A stretch of DNA of 64,000 bases from Sporothrix humicola. Taxonomy: Eukaryota > Ascomycota > Sordariomycetes > Ophiostomatales > Ophiostomataceae. The stretch spans positions 310,001-374,000 of the forward strand of contig WNYE01000035.1 of the NCBI GenBank assembly GCA_021396245.1, read 5' to 3'. Shown here piece by piece: positions 34,491 to 45,264 of this stretch. A model generated the notes under the pieces. That model did not search any database. It saw only the letters and a list, made by a program, of their open reading frames with translations, and had not been told where the DNA came from. The translations under genes were made by a program, and so were the position numbers. The first letter of the stretch is position 1. The number at the start of each line of letters is the position of its first letter.

Positions 34491-37251
34491 ATGGATCGTT
34501 CCGACAAGAAAACGCCCGAATTCGAACGGAGGGCATCGCGGCGCCTGTCCCGAGGCGTTTCCGTGCACATCGGTGCCGACGCTCCCAACTCGGCCGACGA
34601 CGACACCTATCTTGCCGCGATGGCTATGACTGTTTCTGACGGGTTTAGGCCCCTAGACGCTCAGTCAATGGGCACAGCCCACACAACTCACGGAAATGCC
34701 AGAGACGACCAACGACAGTCCATATCAAAGACGCCCCGTAACGAAGTTCAGCCCACAGCAGCATCGGCCCACGATGTAGCTGCGTCAGCCACATCTGCCA
34801 ACACATATTCTTCTTCTTCATCTTCGCCTCCCTCCTCCTCTCCGAACCCCTCATCTCCATCAAACTCGTTTGGAACAACCTCATCACAGCCCTCTGATGC
34901 ACAAACCCCCGCCCATCAATCACAAGAACCCATCTCTTCAACGATATCTGTTGCCTCCAGTATCCATCCCCTTGCAAGGCCCGCAGCAGCCGCCCGCCCA
35001 TCAAGCATCGCAAAGCCTCCCGTCGGCCATTTACCAAGGTCGGTACATTCCGAAGGTTCTTCGGGCGGCAGCAGCACTCGCGGGGTTGCCAATGTTCGTG
35101 CAAGCGTCTCAAGTAGTACAGCACCTGCACATGAAGAGGAACCTTATCAGGGTCCATCCGGTCCCTCTTTTCCCTATCAAATGTATCCACAAAATGTTCG
35201 AATGGCCAGGACTTTGAGTGGTGTCACAACATCAACCGTTGCGCCGTCCGAGTCGTCCTACACAGGCCCTCGTGGCCCTGCATTCCCTTACGGCCTGTAT
35301 ACGCAAAATACAACCGTGGCTGGTTCAAGCGCTGTTCCTGTACCCGGAATCTCTGTTGGCTTTCCTGGCATGGCAGACAACTATCAACGGCGCATCGGGC
35401 CAGATGGTGAGGACGTCGCCGATTTGATCGGCCCCGATGGCCACACCGAGCAGTTGCCCCCATACACCAGATATCCCGACGAAGCATATACTCGCAAAAT
35501 TGCTGCTGCAAACGCACAACTACATCAAGAACCTTTGCCGGATCCACTGGCGGATCCTACAGCAACACGGGCGACCGCACCAAATACAGTACCAGTAGCT
35601 GCTCTGGGAGCAGTACCAGCAGCATCATCAGACCCAACAGTGGCCGAACCCGCCCCGCCTGTCGTACAAACACCTGAGCCAGCATCGGCCGCTGCACGTG
35701 CCACGGTGTCGCCTGCGCCTATACAGATGATTCCTGGAGCAGGGGGACTCGGTCTGGCTCCGCGCAATCCAGAGTTTGATGGTGTGGAGGAGGCCGAATC
35801 TCCTCGCTCTCGCTACTCTCTTAGAAGCTTTAACTCCGAGGCGAGCGGACACGAGATCAACACAGCAGCACGTAACATAAGTGAGAAACGAAGGCACAGA
35901 GCACCGCATTTTATTCAGCGATATGGCGGGCGGCGTATGCTGGGTATCATTCCCTACTGGGCTATCTGCCTTGTCGTTACTGTCTTGCTGCTGATGGCTA
36001 TCGTCCTTGGATCCGTCATCGGCACATTTGTTGCCAGGCACAAACGCGCTCAACTTCATCACCCGTGAGTCCACGCGTTTGAAATTCTCTCTGGGGATTT
36101 GGGGATGCAGGCTGGATTTCTTTTCGCACATTTTACTAATGCTGATTTGTAGAAACAATGGCCCTGTATCTGTCACAGTGACTGTCGACGCGACACCGAT
36201 TCCCACACCCACCAATCTTCCAGCCCTTCCAACTGGCACCTTTGGCTTGCCATTCCAAATCAACGAAAGCCCGGGTGCTTGTTTTAACGATACTACACAG
36301 GCCCAAGCATGGAAGTGCTCCATTACCAACCAATACAGCATGTCTCTTACGATAAATAGCCTTCCTCCGACACCCAATGGGCCCATGTATGATATCAGTA
36401 TTAACTGCAACGAGTCAGCCACATACGAGAATAACCAATTCTTTTATGGCGAGCAGGCACCCACTATCACTACACGGACACCTCTGCAGCTTGTAAACGA
36501 CACACTCGACCTGGGCCGTGGACCAGCATGGTTCAAGATGCTGCCGTATAACAAAACTGTCATTGTTCGGGAGAGTTTTCTGTCTGTTCCTAATTCGCAG
36601 CCTACATCAGCTGCTAGCACCAACAATAACAAACGAGACGAGGCGAGCGATTTGACGGGTTCATTGTCTTTTGGCGCCGCCGGTCCCTTCGGTCGTAAGG
36701 GTGCCATGCCCGCTCAGGTTGGTGACAAGCCTTGGGTTTGCACTTGGCCAGACACAATTCTCGAAATCTTCATCTATCCGAACCAGAACACGAGCATGTA
36801 CAAGATCAGCCTTTCTTCGACATATACACCGGTGACAACGACGCCGACGCCGACCACCTCAGTTCCTACCTATACTGGAGCAACCGCCAATGGTGCCGCC
36901 GCTACAAATACCGACAACACGACGACAACAGCAGCATCGTCTGCTCCCACTCAGTTCCCAAACTCGCCGCCGCCATACCCACGTGTCGTAAAGATGGAGG
37001 AGCGCCGCATGGCAAACTCGCCACAGGCTACGTGCGTCCAATACCATCTCAAACCAGAAGGTACAGGCCTCAAGGCAGTACCGAATCTGGATGCAAATGG
37101 GCAACCTATCCAAATCGTCATTTCCGAGATTGAATCCGGTCCATCTTTGTTCTCGCAGGGCAAGCGGGACATCATGGGCGCCGATGAAATGTTTGAAAAA
37201 CGCGACGAGTCTGGTCTGAGCAAATGCGGCTGTCTTTGGATGGTAACGTAA
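34491..37251 (+). CDS. Single-pass membrane protein, DUF7820-like
   Basis: Two exons (34491-36064, 36153-37251) give 890 residues. The 88-bp intron has a TACTAAT branch. Residues 1 to about 480 are disordered, Ser/Ala/Pro-rich and presumably cytoplasmic. They carry a motif of the form YxGPxGPxFPYxxYxQN twice (about 219 and 257). One membrane helix lies at about 489-515. The C-terminal part has many N-glycosylation sequons (NDT, NES, NKT, NTS, NTT), a Cys-containing folded region, a Thr-rich linker and ends near KCGCLWMVT, so it is probably exoplasmic. From memory the layout matches fungal proteins of the DUF7820 type, which I cannot check here. No function is known to me. The ATG at 34491 (AACCATGG) is the first good start; an in-frame GTG just before it is not used. 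Confidence 0.8.
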
Positions 37252-37917
37252 TTTACATTACCAAACCAATTGCTTGTTTATTTGTATTCGCTTGTCTCTG
37301 ACGCGTCTGCGGGTTGAGACAACAGCTCATTGCAATCCGACTTCTTTACATCCCATTTTTCGACAACACACACCTTTTATTTATTTGTTTCTCTTCTTAG
37401 TCACGTTTTAGTACTCTTCGTTCTCTTGCTTGTTATTGTTTAAAAATACCTGGATATTTTTGGCTGGCGTTAATACTTTTGTGGATAGATACTACATGGA
37501 TACCGACGGGGGGTAAAATATGGGCTTGTTCTTTATATCTACCTTGTCGTTACGATTGTCATTCTTTTCTCTCTTTTTTGTCTATATAACGATGTATTTT
37601 ATTATCCTATCGGCAGGTTGATTCTCCATTTTGCGCAAAATATTATGTAACTCCATCCTAAATCTCAAAGAAAGCTTGTAGTTTGTGGCTACCACATACT
37701 TTTTATCTTTAAATTCAGTGCTCGGACGCCTCCGCCATAGATATAGTAACAATGTATCAATTCAAATATGGTAAATAGTTCGTCCTATCGGGGCAGGAAC
37801 AGACGGGTTCAAGCGGACAAGAAGCCCCATCATGTGAAGGCAAGCTTTATATGCAATGGATGTAGAAAGATCTTTTTGTCTACTTCGTGCAAAGCCATTA
37901 CGTATATTTTCTCATGC
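37252..37917. other. Convergent 3' flanks
   Basis: AT-rich space between the ends of the membrane-protein gene (+) and Nas6 (-). I see no gene or other element. Confidence 0.6.
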
Positions 37918-39319
37918 TCACTCAAGCTCTATACCCTCTCTTTCAGCCGTTTGCATAATGTATTTTCGAACCTAGATTCGAATTTATTTGTCAGTTACTG
38001 CCAGTGCCAATGCCAGTGTCGTTTTTAACGGAAGAGCCATAACGGAATGACATGTGTGTCTCACCTCCTTGTCTGGTGCGAGGTCGAGGGCCAAACACCC
38101 AGATTGGTCCTTCTTGTCCGTCTCAGCGCCTGCCTTGAGAAGGACAATAGCCGTGTCGCCTAAGATTACGGTCAGTAGGGGACGAAATGCGACCGAAAAA
38201 GCAGGGGGTGGGGGTTGATATAGAACAAAGAAAACAAAAATAAAGCAAAGCACAAAGAAGAACAAAAGTTTGAGAAAAGGAGTGGCGGTTGATAAAAGAC
38301 ATGGTATAAGGAAAAGGATGGCGCATACCGTGTCCTTCGGCAACGGCATGGTGCAAGGCGGTCTGGCCCGAGTTGTCCGTTGCGTTCAAGGGACTGCGGT
38401 GCTTGAGGAGCAAAGTTACTATCGGAGCCGAGCCGACGGCTGCCGCTCTGTGGATGGCGTACTGGCCACGCTTATCCCGGACACGAGCAGATGCAGGTGG
38501 TGAACCCTCCAGCAGCTTCTTTGCAAGGTCCAGGTTGTTCTTAGAAGCAACAAAGTGGAGGGCAGTCTATGGAAGTGTTAGTAGATATTGCATTTGTGTG
38601 AGAGAAGACGAAGAGGCAAATCTTGGATCCAAAGTTTTGACCCATAGTTTGATATTCACTGTATGTAGTAATAATACTCACCTGTCCATTGTTGTCTACC
38701 CAAATGTTCCATTAGCTTGCTAGTAACAGAAGAGGGCCGGCATGTGAATTTGGGACGTGCCACGCACTTTTCTCATCTATGTTGGCTCCCCTGCTCAAGA
38801 GCAAATCAACAATGGGCTCAGCGTCCTTGACGCTCGCAGCAATCATAAGAGGCGTCCATCCGCTGTCGTCCTATTTTACGGTTGTTAAGTTCTGTTTTTT
38901 TTTTTTTTTTTTTTTTTTTTTTTGTAAATCAACGTTTTGAAATTAGGTCTGCACACCTGAACATCGGGGTCGAAGCCCTTGAGCTGGGTCAAAAGTCGCA
39001 CGATCTCAAGATGGTTGAAGGATGCCGCCCAGTGAATGGGCAAGCGGCCATCGTCATCCTTGCGGTTCGCAAGCTTTGGGTCCGCCTTTTGAAGCCGAAT
39101 TAGCCAAAGGGTGAATAGCTTGTGTCATTACCTCCTGCCATGGCCTTACATTCAGAAGAGACTCGACGACAGGAACTGCAATATTAAAGTGCAAATGTGA
39201 GCATAATTTTTTTTTATTATGAAAAAGACGGTTTGAAAAGGACATTGAGGATAGAGGCACTTACCTTTACCTTCCCGGCATGCAGCGTGGATGGCAAATC
39301 GATCGGTCTGGTTGGCCAT
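37918..39319 (-). CDS. NAS6: Proteasome assembly chaperone Nas6 (gankyrin)
   Basis: Nas6 is an ankyrin-repeat chaperone that binds the Rpt3 C-domain and guides assembly of the 19S proteasome base. Eight exons read leftward: 39319-39265, 39175-39150, 39085-38957, 38870-38768, 38695-38682, 38566-38329, 38159-38065 and 37971-37918. All seven junctions keep frame and give 237 residues, near the 226-228 of human and yeast proteins. Ankyrin signatures are DGRLPIHWAA, SGWTPLMIAAS, GQTALHFVAS, GQYAIHRAAA and GQTALHHAVAEGHGD. The end, APDKEVRKYIMQTAEREGI, is typical of the family. Exons of 26 and 14 bp are unusually small. The intron 38871-38956 contains a run of 29 T on the + strand. The gene is divergent from Prp46, 507 bp away. 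Confidence 0.93.
38895..38923 (+). repeat. Run of 29 T inside a Nas6 intron
   Basis: Homopolymer on the + strand, so 29 A in the Nas6 pre-mRNA, filling about a third of an 86-bp intron. Confidence 0.9.
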
Positions 39320-39826
39320 GGTAGAAAAGCGAGAATGTATACGAGATGCGCAACGGCACAATGAGTCGAATTAAGGGGGAAGGTTCGACCTGTAAATGAA
39401 ATCGAATTGATACCAGAACTGAATGTACTGAACGGGAGCTTCGGAAAATGTTGTAAGAAGGCTGAGTGATGTTCTGTATTAGGCTGTAATACACTGACGC
39501 CATAACCACGCTTAGATATATAATATGTACAAATACGGTATGCAGGCTGCTGACTTATCATCGCCCAGATCCCACTTAAATTTTCTGGCGCCTGCCTCAC
39601 CATCTCGCGCCTCAATTTAGTGTCTTCTTCAAGGCAACGAACAAGCAACAAAAGATCCAACAATCCGAAACATACGGAGCGCTTTTCTGGCTCAACCACT
39701 CTTGGTCCAACAGAACGCTGCGGCCAGCCAACCGTATCTGGCTGAGGACTATCTCTACGAGCATCGCTTGGTTTCTCCCCTCGACCATCTGCGGTGCCAG
39801 GTAACCTTTTGGCGCGTCAACATACG
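39320..39826. promoter_or_regulatory. Shared divergent promoter, Nas6 and Prp46
   Basis: 507 bp separate the two start codons and must hold both promoters. I recognise no TATA box or known proteasome-control site in it. Confidence 0.45.
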
Positions 39827-41359
39827 ATGGCTGCGCAAGTGGCAGACGGCCACGCCCCGTCAGAAACTGCCGACCTAGCCAACCTCATTAAGCGCAATGC
39901 CCAAGTTTCCAAGTCTCTTTACTTTGACGGCAGCTCAGCAACAGCTTCGGGCGCCCGTAAACGCCTTCGACTCGACCCAGCGGCCGGAAGCGACCCGGAC
40001 CTAAACGAAGAAGCGTTGTCGTTGCGCCTAAATGCCGAGTACGCTGACGTCCGGACTCTCCCGGAGGCCCTGGCCGCAAAGCAGGCTGCTGCTGCAGGCG
40101 CTGCATCAGCACGAAAAAAGGCACAACGGAAGAAGGCCGACGACCAACCCGACAGCGAGGAAGCGGCGACAAGAAAGATGATTGAGGGGATCCAGGACAC
40201 TGGGAAGACGGCTAAGGATGTGGCAGCGGGCGCGGCACAGCAGACGACGGCCCTGATGCAAATCAGAAGGCCCCCAGGAGCGGGGGCAGGAGCAGGGGCA
40301 GCAACGGGGCCCGGTGCTTCACATGGCCAGCCTGGCCAGCAGCTTATTCGTGCTCAGGATCTACACACACAGCCTCGGCCGGAATGGCACCCGCCATGGA
40401 AACTGATGCGTGTCATCTCTGGCCACCTCGGATGGGTGCGCAGCTTGGCCGTAGAACCTGGCAACAAGTGGTTTGCGAGCGGTGCAGGCGATCGAACCAT
40501 CAAGATCTGGGATCTGGTCTCTGGCCAGCTGCGCCTGACATTGACAGGCCATATTTCGACGGTCCGCGGTCTAGCCGTATCTCCACGCCACCCATACCTC
40601 TTCTCTTGCGGAGAGGACAAGATGGTCAAGTGCTGGGATCTTGAGACAAACAAGGTCATCCGTCACTACCACGGCCACTTGAGCGGCGTCTACACCCTGG
40701 CTCTCCATCCCACCCTCGATGTGCTGGTGACAGGCGGCCGTGATGGCGTTGCTCGTGTCTGGGACATGCGCACGCGCAGTAACATTCACGTGCTGGCCGG
40801 CCACACGGGTACCATCTCAGATGTCCGTTGTCAGGAGGCAGATCCGCAGGTCATCACGGGCTCGCTCGACAGCACTGTGCGGCTGTGGGATCTGGCCGCG
40901 GGTAAGTCGTCTGGCGTGCTTACCCACCACAAGAAGGGCGTGCGCGCCTTGACCGTCCACCCCACCGAGTTCACTTTTGCCAGCGCGAGCGCCGGCAGCA
41001 TCAAGCAGTGGAAGTGTCCCGAAGGTGCCTTCATGCAAAATTTCGATGGCCACAATGCCATCCTCAACACACTGTCTGTCAACGCCGACAACGTGCTGTT
41101 TTCTGGCGCGGACAACGGGTCCATGAGCTTCTGGGACTGGAAGACGGGCTACAGGTTCCAGTCACTCGACACAATCGCACAGCCTGGCTCGCTCGACGCC
41201 GAGTCTGGAATAATGAGTTCGACGTTCGACCGGTCTGGTTTGCGCTTAATCTGTGGCGAAGCCGACAAGACAATCAAGATCTGGAAGCAAGATGAGCAAG
41301 CAACGCCTGAAACGCACCCAATCGAATGGCAGCCGGCAATGTCTCGGCGGCGGTATTAG
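39827..41359 (+). CDS. PRP46: Pre-mRNA splicing factor Prp46 (PLRG1/PRL1)
   Basis: Prp46 is a WD40 protein of the Prp19-associated complex (NTC) in the spliceosome and acts in activation and catalysis. An intronless frame gives 510 residues. The N-terminal 190 residues hold the helical region (ADLANLIKRNAQVSKSLYF) and an Ala/Gly-rich linker. Seven WD repeats follow from about 195 to 488, including GHLGWVRSLAVEP, GHISTVRGLAVSPRHPYLFS, GHLSGVYTLALHP, GHTGTISDVRCQ and the family-typical KKGVRALTVHP. The tail is rich in Glu/Thr/Pro. The ATG at 39827 (ACGATGG) is the first in frame. A GTG upstream is not needed to explain the N terminus. Confidence 0.93.
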   Translation: MAAQVADGHAPSETADLANLIKRNAQVSKSLYFDGSSATASGARKRLRLDPAAGSDPDLNEEALSLRLNAEYADVRTLPEALAAKQAAAAGAASARKKAQRKKADDQPDSEEAATRKMIEGIQDTGKTAKDVAAGAAQQTTALMQIRRPPGAGAGAGAATGPGASHGQPGQQLIRAQDLHTQPRPEWHPPWKLMRVISGHLGWVRSLAVEPGNKWFASGAGDRTIKIWDLVSGQLRLTLTGHISTVRGLAVSPRHPYLFSCGEDKMVKCWDLETNKVIRHYHGHLSGVYTLALHPTLDVLVTGGRDGVARVWDMRTRSNIHVLAGHTGTISDVRCQEADPQVITGSLDSTVRLWDLAAGKSSGVLTHHKKGVRALTVHPTEFTFASASAGSIKQWKCPEGAFMQNFDGHNAILNTLSVNADNVLFSGADNGSMSFWDWKTGYRFQSLDTIAQPGSLDAESGIMSSTFDRSGLRLICGEADKTIKIWKQDEQATPETHPIEWQPAMSRRRY

Positions 41360-41686
41360 GCGAACGGATTCTCATTGATCAGGCTGCCTACGGAGGGTGC
41401 ATTTGCATGTTTAACCCTTTTGCAATACAAGACTAATTAAACTCACGAAGCTTTTTTTTTTCTTTATTTTTTTAATTTTTTGGAGGGGGCGGAAGGCTAA
41501 AATAGCATTCGGGCTCTTCTTCTTTGTCCCTTTCTTTTCATTTTTGCGCATATTCTACAAGTCAAATGTATTATTATTTATATATCATCTCGTAAATTGT
41601 ACGTCTCCAGGTTTTTCTGTCTTAATTAGTTAAGGCATTGTGCTAATATTACTCCCGTGCCAACTACCAAAGGCAACCGAAGTTGT
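41360..41686. other. Convergent 3' flanks, Prp46 and Orc1
   Basis: A short AT-rich space with T runs at about 41450-41480. No gene. Confidence 0.6.
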
Positions 41687-44267
41687 TCATTGTGAAGCGA
41701 GGCCGGCAGCCTTGACTTCGGGGTCGTCTCGAAAAGCAAGTTTCACGTCCTCATCCCCAATAGCGAGCCTGATCTTGCTTGGTCGTTCCACTCGATGGCC
41801 TTCAAGATAGACAATGCCAGCCCCCGCAAGCTCAACGGCCGCGCTACCGAGACCGGCCAAACGAACTCCTCGCGAGGCTGCCAGGGCCGCCGCTTGTTTC
41901 CGAGATGCGCCGTCTGCAAGGCTGCGCCCCGTCAGAAGAGCCTCAAGTGGCCGGCCATCCTTCGTGCCAGTGGAGACCGCAACTGCAAACCGGAGAGCCC
42001 GCTGTGTCTCTTCGAGGACGTCACCAAATGTGCTCTCAGCAACACCCGTGCGCTGAGTTCGGGAAAGCAGAGCCGCCAGGAGCAGTCGTGATGAGAACGG
42101 CAAGGCTCGAAGATACTGTTGAAGGGGGCTGGAAGTAGCCTCGGCGATGGCCCGTCGAATTGTATCAATGGTAACACGGCCGGCTGTGCCTCGTTTCTTG
42201 GCCTCCGGGCCTAACTCCCGCGATTTAGAGCCCTTGGTGGGTGTTTGGGGTAGACTAGGTGCTTCTTGCTGTTGACTTTCTGCCTCTGCAAGCTCGACGG
42301 CTCTACGGCAGATATCCAGAGCGCGTCGCGCGTCGCCGCTGACAGCAGCCACCTTCCGGCTCGCGAACTGAATAGCGTCAGGATCAACAGTGGCCCCCGG
42401 GACGCCTTCTAGCCGTGACTGAATGATCTTCATGAGCTGCTCGTGGTTGTAGCCCGGAAATGTAATTCTAGTCAAACCTGTTCAAAACACAGCGTTAGTT
42501 GATGGGCCAACAGGCCATATGGACTCGGCCAAGGTCGTTCGCGAAAAACCAGAATTATACATACCCAACCGGCTGCTGATTTTATTACTCAACGTCCGTT
42601 CCGGAAGATCCATCGTATTAGCAACTGCAAGCACGATCAGTCTACTGTGACGAAGACCGGGCCAGTTAAAAAAGTTGTACATGACCCCTTGGTTTTTGGT
42701 CACCAACTGGTCCAGCTCGTCCATCAAAACAACGCACGGGACACGGCGAGGACTAGGGTTGCTGAACTCGTGTTCCAGCAGGTCAAGAGCTTGGCCGGGG
42801 CTCACGCGTTGGCCCTTGAGGGCCTCCCACAGGAGGGAGTAGGCCTGGTGAGGATCTGTGATCTTCATGCCATTGATCTCCACAAAAATAAAATCATCCA
42901 GCTCGTCGGACTGCACAGCAAGATCCAGACTGGAAACTACCTCGCGTACAGTTGCTGTTTTTCCCGTGCCAGGCGTGCCGGAGATGTAGATGCAGGATCC
43001 TGTGCCTTCGGTGATCGCCGCCTCGAGGTGTGAGTATACGAGCGAGAATTCGCTCTCTCGACAGGGGAGACTCGTTGGCACAGATGCGACATGCAGTTGA
43101 GCCCGAGCTTTTTGAAATGGGGAGGATTGGTAGTGGTTTGGAGACAAAGTTCGAGTTGCCAACGGTGTGAACTCGAGGTGCTTCTTGACCATTACCCTAT
43201 AGGCGAGAAGAAAAAAAAAGGTTAGCATAGGTAGACCGAAAAAGCCCGGCGCAAAAAGCCGGCATGGCTAGGGGTACTTGCCTCCGATGGGATGGCGTCA
43301 GGAGTTTTGAAGCACTATTTGGCTTGTTTGTCGGCGTCGTGGCCACATCCAGGGTCTTCGTCTTTTTCCTCGGCGTTCGGAATTCTTCGTCTTCACCCCT
43401 GCCCTTGGGCTCAATGTCGCCGTCATCTACATCATCCCCGTAGTTGTATATGTCGGCCGATTCGACCTTTGCCTGCCTGCGTTTCCGGGTAGCCTTGGTG
43501 CCTGTTTTAACTAAATCCACCAGGCTTTCAATGTCTTCGACTGTTCCCTTGTAGATGTCTTCCCATACGAACTCGTCAGTGTAACTGGCAGTTCGCGTGT
43601 TGCAACCGCGGCGGCATATAAAGGTCTTTCCATAGTCCTTTGATTGACGGCCAATGCGGCCCCCTGGGAACTTCTTGCGAAACACAGCTGGCGACATTAC
43701 AACCGCGCTGCCGTTGATAGATGTCAACGGATTGACATCCCAGGATGGAGAAATGTACAGCTCGTTCTAAATGCATGAGATATATATTAGATATCATGTC
43801 AAGGACACACTTGTCTTAGTGCGAGGGTGTGCGGTCGGGCAGCTTACCGGCAAGAAGTCCGTCCTCTTCTTAGCTTTATTGCGAATCTCCTTCTCCGACG
43901 AGAACCACATGAAATGCGCAGCTTTTTCGCCATCGTCGCCATCGTCGTCTATAAACTCGCAAATGATGCCAACCCAAGCCTCGTTTGACCCTTCGGCCTT
44001 AAGCAGGACTGTCTCGCCAAGATAGCATTCGAAGTCGCCCATTCGAGCGCCCACGATACTGCCACTGCTATCAGTGACCATCTGCTTCCGTTTTCGAGAG
44101 TGTTCATTTTCGTTCTGTACCGATGGTTGCTCGTCCGCATAGATCCATTCCCATGGATGATCGAGGTCTCCGAGTTCGTCGTCAGAGTCATCGCGGGCGA
44201 TACCAGGAACAATCGCCGGCGTTCTTTTTTTCCGATGCGGCTTTTGCGAAGCTTGCAGAAGAGGCAT
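41687..44267 (-). CDS. ORC1: Origin recognition complex subunit Orc1
   Basis: Orc1 is the largest ORC subunit. It binds origins and ATP and loads Cdc6 and Mcm2-7. Four exons read leftward: 44267-43848, 43766-43282, 43196-42565 and 42477-41687, giving 775 residues. The N-terminal third is a BAH nucleosome-binding domain (GDFECYLGETVLLKAEG, AHFMWFSSEKEI, NELYISPSWDVNPLTSI). A basic linker follows. The AAA+ ATPase has Walker A GTPGTGKT at 375-382 and Walker B VVLMDELD at 457-464, then sensor 1 (VLAVANTMDLP) and a winged-helix end. Intron 2 must start with GC (AG|GCAAGT at 43281); only this donor keeps frame and restores PSHRR-VMVKKHLEFTPL. The other introns are GTAAGC/TTTAG and GTATGT/ACAG. CGCG-rich sites upstream may give cell-cycle control. 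Confidence 0.95.
43197..43281 (-). other. GC-AG intron of ORC1
   Basis: This 85-bp intron starts GCAAGT at 43281 and ends CTATAG at 43197, with CTAAC as branch site 27 bp before its 3' end. GCAAGT is the preferred extended donor of the minor GC-AG class. Confidence 0.85.
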
Positions 44268-45264
44268 TGTGGTGGTCTAGACTGGTCGGCGTTGGTTGTA
44301 TCAACAGCAAAAAAAATCGAAACTGTCCTGTCAAGGACCTGTCCTGTCCGCCGAAAGGTAAGGTGCGAGTATCGAGTAATGCACAGGAGCGATGTAGTTG
44401 TGTCGCTACCCTCCAATCCCGAAAGCGAGACCAATGTTCGTTGCGTGGCACTTAGCAACAGCTTGAAGCAACTGGAGTCCGACGCGCAAGTTGTCAGGGT
44501 CGCGAATTTTCGCGTTTCAATTAAACTTTTCTGGGGCAGGTGCGCTAGCCCATATTCGCAATAGCGTCTGTAGCTCCAATTCCACTTAATATGTGCAGGA
44601 AGAGAGTGTGAGTAAACAACCCAAACGGAGCACTAACTATGTAAAGTATCCGTAGTCGATACTCTGACATCCTCCGACCGTAAAATATACAAAATTGTTT
44701 TCTCAATGTTGGGCTGTTCAATATCTACTGCGTGTTCCGTATATGCCGCAGAATTTAAAGGTGCGGGATAAAAAGACAGATTGGGGTGTACTTACCTGCT
44801 TGTCCTCCCGGTTAACGCCCTTTGAGAGCTCCCAAGCGGGGCTCGATTCAGAGCCTCGAAAGCAATTACTTCGTATATTCAACGCGGGACGCATTAAGCA
44901 ATACAGAGCACAAACAGAGTTCTGGATTTTCAAGCCTATCGTAAGGCTCGAGCTCACCGAGACTTTTCACATAGCCATTGCGATGGCGGCCCCTTCCCAT
45001 TATATTTTAGGTCGCAAAATGCGGAAGGAACGATGCAAGGCTGTCTTCCAAGTCGGTCGCACTTTCCTCACGCAGTTTCCCACCTCCCTTAGAAATATAT
45101 GTCAACAAAGCTCAGTTGCCCAACAACGGCTGTCTATATAATACACGGGTTCCCTCCATATTACAAACGACCCACAGTACGTGATTGTTGTCGCCAACCT
45201 ACCCTCCGCCGACTCGCCTCCTAGAGGATCTTGATGCTCCGCAGCGCAGAGAACCCGCTCACCA
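44268..45264. other. Divergent promoter region, Orc1 and unknown gene
   Basis: 997 bp between two start codons pointing apart. A CGCG-rich cluster lies about 215-250 bp before Orc1. No other gene is seen. Confidence 0.6.
44483..44514. promoter_or_regulatory. CGCG cluster, possible MBF/E2F-type sites
   Basis: Three CGCG cores lie within 32 bp: GACGCGC (44481-44487), TCGCGA (44500-44505) and TTCGCG (44509-44514). Such cores bind G1/S factors in fungi and animals. The location before a replication gene makes this plausible but unproven. Confidence 0.35.

Noticed and set aside
43271..43279. Alternative GT donor in ORC1 intron 2
   Set aside because: Using GTACCC would shift the frame and destroy the conserved VKKHLEFTPL segment, while the GC donor keeps it.
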